21,891 nucleotides of DNA from Candidatus Dojkabacteria bacterium. Its GTDB lineage: Bacteria; Patescibacteriota; Dojkabacteria; B142; WJKM01. How positions within the stretch are numbered: the stretch's first letter is position 1; each line of letters begins with the position of its first letter. A program made the position numbers and the translations under genes. Positions 15,532 through 21,891 of the stretch are shown in pieces. The notes beneath the pieces are model-generated. The model had not been told where the DNA came from, did not search any database, and saw nothing but the letters and a program-made list of their open reading frames with translations. The DNA is taken from the NCBI GenBank assembly GCA_020429465.1, contig JAGQLH010000011.1, forward strand, positions 1-21,891, given 5' to 3'.

Positions 15532-16188
15532 ATGGAGTTATTTATAGATTCTGCAAATCCCGAAGAAGTTATTGAAGCATACGCTACTGGGATGATTAAT
15601 GGTGTTACAACCAACCCCTCGCTTGCTGCTAAGGCAGGAATACCCTACAAAGAAGCAGTCCAAAAAATAATTAAAGCTGTTCAAGGACCAATTAGCTTGG
15701 AAGTTCTCAGTACAGAATTTAAAGGAATGGTAGAAGAAGGTCGAAAGCTTATTAAATACGGTGAAAATGTAGTAGTTAAGATCCCAATGACAGTGGATGG
15801 AATTAAGGCGACTCAAATATTGAAGCATGAAGGGATTAATGTAAACATGACACTCGTATTCTCCACTTATCAAGCATTACTAGCTGCAAAAGCAGGTGCC
15901 GACTACGTGAGCCCATTTGTTGGGAGATTGGATGATGGGGGAACACAGGGAATGCAAATGATTGAAGAAATAAGGCAAAGTTATGATAATTATGGATTTG
16001 AAACAAAAATACTTGTTGCTTCTGTCCGAAGTACGTTACATGTTGAAGAATCAAGTATCTATGGTGCTGATGTAGCCACAATCCCACCAGGAGTATTCTG
16101 GAAGTTATTCGAACATCCACTAAGTAAATTAGGCCTGGAGCAATTCCTTAAAGATTTCAAAGAAGCAGGAGTAGAGCCGCTTGTCTAA
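15532..16188 (+). CDS. tal: Transaldolase (short TalC/MipB type)
   Basis: The 218-residue product is a short-form class I aldolase of the transaldolase/fructose-6-phosphate aldolase family. It starts MELFIDSANPEEV, has the GVTTNPSLAAKAG loop at 24-36, and the Schiff-base lysine K83 in VVVKIPMT. The C-terminal half has ASVRSTLHVEESSIYGADVA, matching the ASxR-x-x-HV-x-A and GAD-ATIPP pattern, and a LEQFLKDF ending. Transaldolase moves a dihydroxyacetone unit between sedoheptulose 7-phosphate and glyceraldehyde 3-phosphate. The short forms cannot be split reliably into transaldolase and F6P aldolase by eye. It is followed 27 bp later by rpiB, which supports a pentose-phosphate role. Confidence 0.92.
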   Translation: MELFIDSANPEEVIEAYATGMINGVTTNPSLAAKAGIPYKEAVQKIIKAVQGPISLEVLSTEFKGMVEEGRKLIKYGENVVVKIPMTVDGIKATQILKHEGINVNMTLVFSTYQALLAAKAGADYVSPFVGRLDDGGTQGMQMIEEIRQSYDNYGFETKILVASVRSTLHVEESSIYGADVATIPPGVFWKLFEHPLSKLGLEQFLKDFKEAGVEPLV

Positions 16189-16215
16189 TATTTCATTTAT
16201 GTATTTGTAATTTGT

Positions 16216-16662
16216 ATGACAATTTATATAGGAGCAGATCATCGTGGATATGCCAAAAAATATGAACTCATTCAATTCCTTCAGTCACAGGGATATACCG
16301 TTGTGGATAAGGGGGCGCACGAACTAGATACAGATGACGATTACCCAGATTTTGCCTTTAGCGTAGCAGAAGCAGTTATGCAAGATAATGAAAGTAAGGG
16401 AATTATAATCTGTGGGAGTTCTCTTGGTGTTACCGTAGCTGCTAACAAGGTAAAAGGAATAATCGCAACCAATCCACGTTCTGTTGATGAAGCGATTGAA
16501 GATCGCAAGCATCATGGATCGAATGTACTTACACTTTCATCAGATTTGGAGGACTTAGACACAATGAAGGAAATCATACAGTCATGGATGAAAACTCCTT
16601 TCGATGGTGGGCGACATCAACGTAGAATCGAAAAAATTAATGCATATGAAAATAGTCATTAG
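16216..16662 (+). CDS. rpiB: Ribose-5-phosphate isomerase B
   Basis: The 148-residue protein interconverts ribose 5-phosphate and ribulose 5-phosphate. The N-terminal GADHRGYAKK carries D8 and H9; the active-site cysteine is C66 in IIICGSSLGVTVAANKVKG, where the usual GTGIG loop is GSSLG, with Ser in place of the catalytic-site Thr. The C-terminal DGGRHQRRIEKI supplies phosphate-binding arginines. Length is typical. With tal just upstream and rpe at 902 it covers most of the non-oxidative pentose phosphate steps apart from transketolase, which is not in the window. Ribose 5-phosphate feeds nucleotide sugars, and the genes sit in the cell-wall operon. Confidence 0.93.
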   Translation: MTIYIGADHRGYAKKYELIQFLQSQGYTVVDKGAHELDTDDDYPDFAFSVAEAVMQDNESKGIIICGSSLGVTVAANKVKGIIATNPRSVDEAIEDRKHHGSNVLTLSSDLEDLDTMKEIIQSWMKTPFDGGRHQRRIEKINAYENSH

Positions 16663-16671
16663 AAGAAAATT

Positions 16672-16702
16672 TTGATAACCTATGTATAGATAGTTTTATT
16701 AT
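16672..16702 (+). promoter_or_regulatory. Weak possible promoter ahead of the cohesin-like gene
   Basis: TTGATA (16672-16677) and TATTAT (16697-16702) are 19 bp apart, wider than ideal. Transcription would begin only about 9 nt before ATG 16718. It could give the last gene of the operon its own start, but the match is poor. Confidence 0.28.
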
Positions 16703-16717
16703 ATTTACCTTAAAGAC

Positions 16718-17374
16718 ATGACACGTTCAAAAGAAGATTCAAAATATTCGGTATTTCACATATTCGTGATTGCCGCACTTATCATTTTATTGGGGAGTGC
16801 AATTTCTACAAATGTATATTTGTATGAAATGATTCAAAGTGACCGAATTGATAATGTAACTGATACATACTCATCAAATCTTACTAATGATAATGGGGCA
16901 AAAGTATCGATCCCAAAAAATAATCCTGCAGATACACTAGAAGTAACTACGTTTGGTGAACTTAGATTTACCCAGGATACTATGGAAATGAAAGCAGGTG
17001 AAGAAGCAAATATTGGAGTTATGTGGGATGGGGATCCTATTGTTGCGGCCGAATTGCATTTTCTTATTAATGATTACATAGAGGTTGTTGATTTTAATAC
17101 AGGTGGTTCAATTGAGTCGTTAGGGGCAGAGGCTGCTAATGGAAATATTATTACACTAATGGAAGATTCATTCACACAGGAAGTTCATATTGGAAAATTA
17201 ACAGAAGGTCCGATTGCACCCGATCAGCAGTTGGTAGTTCTTACCCTACGACCATATGAGGAAGCGATTACTGAAACAGTACAGACTGAATTTGCCTTTG
17301 ATAGTGCTAATACCATTATCCCTGGAATAACAACTCCAGCATTTAGATCGCTCAATGTTACTATCGTCCCTTAG
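16718..17374 (+). CDS. Membrane-anchored extracytoplasmic cohesin-like protein
   Basis: The 218-residue product has a short basic N-terminus, one membrane span (about 12-33, VFHIFVIAALIILLGSAIST), a polar linker rich in N, T and S (about 40-75), and a beta-rich domain to the end. The domain begins LRFTQDTMEMKAGEEANIGV and continues with AAELHFLINDYIEVVDF, the arrangement of cohesin-like folds, in which a strand reading x-V-x-L-x-Y-D-P-x-x-L is followed by binding-face strands. No lipobox or LPxTG is visible. Cohesin-like domains mediate protein-protein contacts at the cell surface. The fold call is by pattern only. It is the last gene before the terminator, 55 bp after rpiB, suggesting that it is made with the cell-wall enzymes. 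Confidence 0.82.
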   Translation: MTRSKEDSKYSVFHIFVIAALIILLGSAISTNVYLYEMIQSDRIDNVTDTYSSNLTNDNGAKVSIPKNNPADTLEVTTFGELRFTQDTMEMKAGEEANIGVMWDGDPIVAAELHFLINDYIEVVDFNTGGSIESLGAEAANGNIITLMEDSFTQEVHIGKLTEGPIAPDQQLVVLTLRPYEEAITETVQTEFAFDSANTIIPGITTPAFRSLNVTIVP

Positions 17375-17402
17375 GTTTTGATTTAAAAACAGGAAAAATT
17401 TT

Positions 17403-17430
17403 AAAAGCTATCTTAGGATAGCTTTTTTTT
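17403..17430 (+). terminator. Intrinsic terminator of the mraZ operon, overlapping the GH15 gene end
   Basis: A 10-bp perfect stem, AAAAGCTATC (17403-17412) with GATAGCTTTT (17417-17426) around the loop TTAG, runs into a T tract (17423-17430). On the plus strand it ends the operon 28 bp after the last stop codon. The stop codon of the convergent GH15 gene (17415-17413) lies in the loop and that gene's last codons form the arm, so one hairpin serves plus-strand termination and minus-strand coding. On the minus strand the stem is followed by TTTTAAAATTTTT, so it may also work in reverse. Confidence 0.88.
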
Positions 17431-19485
17431 GAGTCTATTGATGGTGTTTACAAACTCAGCATGACTCCATGTTAACGGTTTTACAGATATGCCATGGCCA
17501 GTATGAGGATGTGCTTGTTCTGCCATCATTCCTGTTGAATCTGCATGATCTACAGCCCAGGCAATATATTCTTTAGCTTTCTCTGGTTTCCCTGCTTCAA
17601 TCCAGTACTGAGCAAGCCACAAAGTACAAATAAACCATGGATTCCCTGTTAGTTCTGGGTCAATCTTATGATAAAAATCGTTCTCTCTTCGTGCTACTCC
17701 ACCTATCGGCGATTTAACAACAAGACGATCTTCTACTGCTTTCATAGTAGCTTTAATACGAGGATCATTAATATCAAACATACCGTAGTACCAAAGTCCA
17801 TAGAGTGAAGCATCCATTTGGGCATCAAACTCACATTGGTTGGTACTTGGGTTGCAATTGATTCTACTGAGAAATATTCCTGTATCTTTATCAAAAAGGT
17901 GCTTTTCTACCCCAGATTTTATTTCTTCAGCAAATTTAGCAAATACTGGTACAAAGTCTTCTCTTCCGAACGCCTCGGAAAGTCGAGATGCGGCTTTAAG
18001 TGCAGCATAAACAGTAGCACAAGTATAAGAAGAAATTCCTCTGCGCTCTTCCCATAGATCGTAGCTAGGACGAGGAAGTTTAGAACCAGCAAAATGAGCA
18101 TTAAATTCGTGTTTCTCTAAGTTGCAGTTAAATCCTGAGATATGATCCTCCATACTATCTGCGGGGTAGTCCATTGTGTATCGATAGTTCCCAAGGAAAT
18201 TCATCATTGGAAATATGAATGAATCCCAATAGTGGTTAACAAATTCAAGATCTCCAAATTTTTCATAATGATTCCAGACAGCTAGTAGATTAAGAGCAGT
18301 TTCATCTTCCTGAATTGGTAATTGGGCATAACCACATTTATCTACCCATGGGTGCCAACTACTTCCTACCATGTAAGAGTCACTAGTTGGATCAGGGTAG
18401 TATTTGTGGAAAAAGTATCCTTCTGGGGTAAGTAATTTATGAGCATATTCAAAATAAGTATCTGAGAGTTCTTGGAACCCCGCATCTATAAGAGTCATGA
18501 TAATACTTGCCCCATCACGTGGCCAATAGTATGAATAGGTATCCTTCCCTCCTTCTTTTAAATATCGTCCATCGTTTGCGGCAATAATTGCTCCTCCGTT
18601 ATCAATTTGTGTCCGAATGGTAAGTAATGATCTTTTATAAAGATTGAAGATCTTTTTATCAAGTGATGATTCGCCAAATAAAGAAGGGTATTGTTTTTTT
18701 GTATCAAAAATATTATCTATCTTCGATTCAACCCAATGTTCCCAATAATTCTTTGTTGTTCCATAAAGTGATTCAGTTGATGGGGAGCGTAATACTTTTA
18801 CAGCTGATGTGACATCTTCTAAATTACGACCACATATATTGTAGTAATTGGATTTAACCGTTTCTCCAGGTTTTACATTGAATTTATATGATACACACGA
18901 GTTAACACTTCCATTACTAATAGGATTAAAGTAAAGTTCTCCCGATTCAAGACTAGGATACGCTCCTCTATTATGATTATCTGTTCGTGCAGCACAGGTA
19001 AATTGGTACAACTTGTCGGTACTTCCAATCCCAATGTATCTGTCTTTCTTATAGTGAACAATGCTTTTTCCTGGTTGATACCACACTGTAGTATCCCCAA
19101 TATCATATTCATACATTGCGAAATTGTTTTGGAAATAAACATAAACTTCTATGTCATGACTGTTTTTATTCTCTATTTCAAAATTGCGAATGAAAATTGG
19201 TTCATTAGGTACCACGAAATCCATAAATCGAATCTCTAGTTGGCTATTTTTATGTTTGAGAATAGATTTACCCACCAGGGAGTTTTGTTCGTAGTTGATG
19301 TCAACTTCAAAATCATGATGATTTACCATCGCAAACTCACCATTAATTCTAAAGAAGAGTTTATTTTGGAATGTACCGAGATGGTTTTCTTGTCCAATAT
19401 GAGGAAAGTAGAAGTCCGTAACCTGAAGGCGGTCATCAACATTTACAAGTAAGTTTCCATTTCCTAAAACAAGGGCAGTAGACAT
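17413..19485 (-). CDS. GH15 glucoamylase/trehalase-family glycoside hydrolase
   Basis: The 690-residue enzyme has an N-terminal beta-sandwich domain (about 1-260) and a C-terminal (alpha/alpha)6 barrel (about 275-690), the arrangement of prokaryotic GH15 glucoamylases, dextranases and trehalases. Barrel motifs are SYYWPRDGASIIMTLIDAGF (318-337), LPIQEDETALNLLAVWNHY (389-407), the catalytic-acid segment YDLWEERRGISSYT (475-488, E479/E480), and the catalytic-base segment MAEQAHPHTGHG (654-665, E656) with PLTWSHAEFV (670-679). It would release glucose from the non-reducing ends of alpha-glucans or trehalose. No signal peptide is seen, so it probably acts in the cytosol. It lies 77 bp downstream of the debranching enzyme on the same strand; together they could degrade glycogen completely. 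Confidence 0.94.
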   Translation of the reverse strand: MSTALVLGNGNLLVNVDDRLQVTDFYFPHIGQENHLGTFQNKLFFRINGEFAMVNHHDFEVDINYEQNSLVGKSILKHKNSQLEIRFMDFVVPNEPIFIRNFEIENKNSHDIEVYVYFQNNFAMYEYDIGDTTVWYQPGKSIVHYKKDRYIGIGSTDKLYQFTCAARTDNHNRGAYPSLESGELYFNPISNGSVNSCVSYKFNVKPGETVKSNYYNICGRNLEDVTSAVKVLRSPSTESLYGTTKNYWEHWVESKIDNIFDTKKQYPSLFGESSLDKKIFNLYKRSLLTIRTQIDNGGAIIAANDGRYLKEGGKDTYSYYWPRDGASIIMTLIDAGFQELSDTYFEYAHKLLTPEGYFFHKYYPDPTSDSYMVGSSWHPWVDKCGYAQLPIQEDETALNLLAVWNHYEKFGDLEFVNHYWDSFIFPMMNFLGNYRYTMDYPADSMEDHISGFNCNLEKHEFNAHFAGSKLPRPSYDLWEERRGISSYTCATVYAALKAASRLSEAFGREDFVPVFAKFAEEIKSGVEKHLFDKDTGIFLSRINCNPSTNQCEFDAQMDASLYGLWYYGMFDINDPRIKATMKAVEDRLVVKSPIGGVARRENDFYHKIDPELTGNPWFICTLWLAQYWIEAGKPEKAKEYIAWAVDHADSTGMMAEQAHPHTGHGISVKPLTWSHAEFVNTINRLKKKLS

Positions 19486-19508
19486 AATTTTTTATTAGTT
19501 ATAATGTC

Positions 19509-19551
19509 ATCCCCGCACTGAAAAAAGCTAGGTATAAATTCCGGCAGGGAT
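19509..19551. repeat. REP-like imperfect palindrome between the two glucan enzymes
   Basis: ATCCCCGC (19509-19516) and GCAGGGAT (19544-19551) are inverted with one mismatch, around a 27-nt AT-rich centre that contains a run of six A (T on the minus strand). The GTCATCCCCGC edge recalls small intergenic palindromes of the REP/dRS kind. Only one copy is in the window, so repeat status is unproven; it might instead be an mRNA hairpin between the two genes. Confidence 0.35.
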
Positions 19552-19562
19552 CTTCATGAGTA

Positions 19563-21461
19563 TTATTTTAATTCAAGTTCATGCAATACCTCTAAAAGTG
19601 TAGCATAATTCCATGCTTGTGAAAGACAACCATTTGGTTTTAGAGTCTCTGCCGAGAAAACCTCAGGGATATATGATAATTCCTGTTTCTCTAGTTCATC
19701 CCAGAATGCTACAAGTTTCTCTTTTACGTATATTTTAGCTTCCTTTGAGTGTTCGTGTACAATCAAGTAACTTTTTAGATACAGTCCTAAAAGCCATGGC
19801 CAAACAGTACCTTGGTGGTACGCACTATCTCGCTCTTCTTGAGAACCACTGTAAGTTCTTTGATACTGAGGGTCAGTACTTCGTAAAGTTTTCAAGCCAA
19901 TTGGTGTATATAGCTCTTTTTCAATCACGCTCAATACTTGTTTGCTTAATGTAGGATTTAACAATTCAAACGGTAAGGATAAACCAATTACAGGATTTGG
20001 GCGAATTTGAATATTCTTATACGTTGGAGTTAAATAATCAACAAGATACTCAGTACTACTATTCCAGTAAAGTGAACGAAAAGATTTTTTTAAATTCGAA
20101 AGAATCAGGTTTATGTAGTATAAGACAGATTGGTCACCATATTTTTCTTCAAAAACCCTGAATGCATTGAGTGCGTTAAACCAAAGCATTTGAATCTCAA
20201 CAGGTGCTCCCGAACGAGGAGTTATCGGTGTGCCATGTACGACCGCATCCATCCACGTAAGACCATGATTTCCATCTCCAGCGTGCAAAATACCAGTTGG
20301 CTCCATCATTATGTTGTACCGGGTACCTGTTATTAGCTGCTCTACAGATTGGGCAATAGTTGGAAGCAATGTTTTTATTGTTGTTTCATCTTGTGTTTCG
20401 ATCCAGTAATTATAGATAGATACAATGTACCAGAGTGTTGCATCTATTGAATTGTATTCATCCAATCCAGGCCTGTTTGGAATAAGTCCATCTTTCATAT
20501 ATTCAGCCCATGTAAGGAGCATCTCCTTTGCCTCGTCATATTTTTTTTGTGTAAGAAGCAACCCACGAAATGAAATAAATGTATCTCTTCCCCAGTCTTC
20601 AAACCAATGATACCCCGCGATAATAGAAGTGCGAGTAGGACTTTTAACTAGAAATGATTCCGCTTCCCGTGAAAGGAGGGAATTAAGCTGAACCAAGGCA
20701 TCCTCTACATAGTCCGTTGTAATAGGTGTGAATTCGATTGGAGTATTAAAATTTTGGTCCCCAGTAGCTATTCCTGTGTCTATGTATGCGTACGTGACCA
20801 CTAAGGTATGTGATCCTTCTCCAAATATCGCATTGATACCTACAGGGGCAAAAAGATCCTCATGAGCATCATAGCCTCGTGCAAGTTCTTCAGTGTACTC
20901 AAAATCTCTGTAGACACAAGCAAGATCTGTGAAATTTGTATGTCCGGATACACGAATAATTAGATGTTGGGTTTCAGAATACTCAATAGTACATTCATTT
21001 TGAGAAATAGAGACACCATATGGTTTTTCATCACTAAACCTTTGTAATGAGTGGAAATTTCTATTTGTAACAAATGGCTTTAAATGAAGTGCTATCTCTT
21101 GGTGAGTATCAATAGCATAGATGACAGAGACAGTATTTTTATCCTTCGCCAATTTAATTTGCTTTGAAATTGTAAGACCTTCAATGTCGTATTCGATAGT
21201 TGGGTACGGGGCCCGAATTACGTTTTCGATACATTGTGAGACATCTGGGCTACAGATAGTATCTTTATAGCAAATGGTAGAAAGGGGGGTATGGTCTTCT
21301 CCAATCTGAACATGCTCTTCAACCTGGCTAACTATAACGCTTCGTTCAATATTTGGAGAGCTCGCAACCAACAAACCGTGGTATTTACGGGTATTACCTG
21401 AATGAAATGTACTTGATGCATAGGCACCAAGTGAATTTGTATGTAAGAACTCGTCTTGCAT
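19563..21461 (-). CDS. Glycogen-debranching enzyme (amylo-alpha-1,6-glucosidase, GH133)
   Basis: The 632-residue protein follows the bacterial/archaeal GDE form. The N-terminal domain has HTNSLGAYASSTFHSGNTRK and YHGLLVAS at 7-34, matching the GGYASGT and TRRYHGLL signature. The catalytic (alpha/alpha)6 domain from about residue 270 has AGYHWFEDWGRDTFISFRG (282-300), GLIPNRPGLDEYNSIDATLW (325-344), NHGLTWMDAVVHGTPITPR (398-416), GAPVEIQMLWFNAL (418-431), and SAYHQGTVWPWLLG (546-559). GDEs of this type hydrolyse alpha-1,6 branches left after phosphorylase or glucoamylase trimming. The start ATG 21461 gives the conserved N-terminus immediately. No signal peptide is present. The GH15 enzyme follows on the same strand. 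Confidence 0.95.
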   Translation of the reverse strand: MQDEFLHTNSLGAYASSTFHSGNTRKYHGLLVASSPNIERSVIVSQVEEHVQIGEDHTPLSTICYKDTICSPDVSQCIENVIRAPYPTIEYDIEGLTISKQIKLAKDKNTVSVIYAIDTHQEIALHLKPFVTNRNFHSLQRFSDEKPYGVSISQNECTIEYSETQHLIIRVSGHTNFTDLACVYRDFEYTEELARGYDAHEDLFAPVGINAIFGEGSHTLVVTYAYIDTGIATGDQNFNTPIEFTPITTDYVEDALVQLNSLLSREAESFLVKSPTRTSIIAGYHWFEDWGRDTFISFRGLLLTQKKYDEAKEMLLTWAEYMKDGLIPNRPGLDEYNSIDATLWYIVSIYNYWIETQDETTIKTLLPTIAQSVEQLITGTRYNIMMEPTGILHAGDGNHGLTWMDAVVHGTPITPRSGAPVEIQMLWFNALNAFRVFEEKYGDQSVLYYINLILSNLKKSFRSLYWNSSTEYLVDYLTPTYKNIQIRPNPVIGLSLPFELLNPTLSKQVLSVIEKELYTPIGLKTLRSTDPQYQRTYSGSQEERDSAYHQGTVWPWLLGLYLKSYLIVHEHSKEAKIYVKEKLVAFWDELEKQELSYIPEVFSAETLKPNGCLSQAWNYATLLEVLHELELK

Positions 21462-21507
21462 AATGGGCAGGTTTTGAGCAGTTGAAAGGAATAATTAGTC
21501 CTAGTTC

Positions 21508-21536
21508 ATTGTAGTATTTTGTGGAGATGGTGTCTA
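21508..21536 (-). promoter_or_regulatory. Promoter for the debranching enzyme and GH15 genes
   Basis: On the minus strand TAGACA (21536-21531, one mismatch to TTGACA) is followed after exactly 17 bp by TACAAT (21513-21508). Transcription would begin near 21501, leaving about 40 nt before ATG 21461. It separates the glucan genes from the upstream minus-strand gene. Confidence 0.6.
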
Positions 21537-21545
21537 TTGCGAAGC

Positions 21546-21891
21546 CTATTCTCCGTGAAAGTATGTTCTAATATCCTCAATTAATTCTGTTACAGAAGCA
21601 ATGTATTCTTCCTTTAATCGCACGACATTTTCCTTAGAAGTAGATTTTTCTTCTCTTCCAAATTTTACTAACCCTTGGGCTTTTCCTGAAAATTTTCCAT
21701 TTTCCAGAATTTCTTTAAGCATCATTTTGTATTTATCCTGTAAACTACTATCATTTAGAAGCCTATTGATATTCTTCTTATTAATTTGATGTTTTTTGTC
21801 GCGAATATCTTCAGCGGGAATCTGCTTGACACAGTAATCAGAAAACAATTTCTCCAACATATCTTTGTTTTTACTTTCTTCTTTACCTGAG
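21546..21891 (-). CDS. C-terminal part of an unrecognised lysine-rich protein
   Basis: The frame is open from the window edge to TAG at 21548-21546, 114 codons; the true start is probably outside. An internal ATG at 21860 would give 104 residues, but the frame continues upstream as SGKEESKNKDM without a stop. The visible part is highly charged and predicted helical, with many K and E residues and the segments LLNDSSLQDKYKMMLKEILE and VVRLKEEYIASVTELIEDIR. I recognise no domain. The gene lies 84 bp upstream of the debranching-enzyme start on the same strand, with a separate promoter between them. Confidence 0.65.
   Translation of the reverse strand, partial: SGKEESKNKDMLEKLFSDYCVKQIPAEDIRDKKHQINKKNINRLLNDSSLQDKYKMMLKEILENGKFSGKAQGLVKFGREEKSTSKENVVRLKEEYIASVTELIEDIRTYFHGE

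Noticed and set aside
19486..19562. Intrinsic terminator between the debranching enzyme and GH15 genes
   Set aside because: The imperfect hairpin on the minus strand is not followed by a T run; the run of T lies within the loop.
902..21548. UGA recoded as glycine or tryptophan
   Set aside because: No in-frame TGA is present in any recognised gene, and Gly and Trp positions use GGN and TGG. Only the absence of TGA stops is reported.
1..21891. CRISPR arrays, insertion sequences, phage genes, rRNA or tRNA genes
   Set aside because: No regularly spaced repeats, transposase or integrase motifs, or RNA gene signatures were seen on either strand.

Overview
The window looks like a piece of a reduced, AT-rich bacterial genome of the Candidate Phyla Radiation (Patescibacteria) type. 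I base this on small tightly packed genes, no Shine-Dalgarno motif ahead of any start I checked, shortened and divergent versions of core enzymes, and unusual gene neighbourhoods. The exact phylum cannot be fixed from the sequence; Dojkabacteria- or Microgenomates-like lineages would fit but this is a guess. The standard genetic code gives intact proteins throughout, yet none of the 20 visible stop codons is TGA.

Layout. 1-828 (minus): a TsaC/Sua5-TsaE fusion for tRNA t6A synthesis, cut by the window edge. 902-2494 (plus): ribulose-phosphate 3-epimerase (rpe) and a Mn-dependent family II pyrophosphatase (ppaC), read from a promoter that overlaps the start of the divergent fusion gene. 2528-3130: a decayed gene with two frameshifts and two in-frame stops. 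3145-4560 (minus): cysS. 4752-6678 (plus): two unrecognised proteins behind a near-perfect extended -10 promoter; the first may be a degenerate RelA/SpoT-like HD protein. 6635-7384 (minus): a membrane-anchored PIG-L/LmbE deacetylase.

7527-17430 is the centrepiece, a long cell-division and cell-wall operon. It opens with a consensus promoter whose start region carries three TGGTGA boxes at exact 10-bp spacing, a probable MraZ operator. A roughly 220-nt leader follows, in which the box region can pair with a site 120 nt downstream. The genes are mraZ, rsmH, an ftsL-like gene, ftsI (PBP), murA (catalytic Cys replaced by Asp), a short Mur-ligase-like protein that has lost its P-loop lysine, an ECF-type sigma factor, murE, transaldolase, rpiB and a membrane-anchored cohesin-like protein. 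The operon ends at a strong intrinsic terminator.

17413-21461 (minus): a GH15 glucoamylase/trehalase-family enzyme and a GH133 glycogen-debranching enzyme, which together would take a glycogen-like glucan to glucose. 21546-21891 (minus): the C-terminal part of an unrecognised lysine-rich protein.

Functionally, the window links peptidoglycan synthesis and division (mraZ to murE) with sugar-phosphate supply (rpe, tal, rpiB) and glucan breakdown (GDE, GH15). The most promising material for new biology is the mraZ operator/leader, the pseudo-Mur ligase next to a sigma factor inside the operon, the TsaC-TsaE fusion, and the missing TGA stops.
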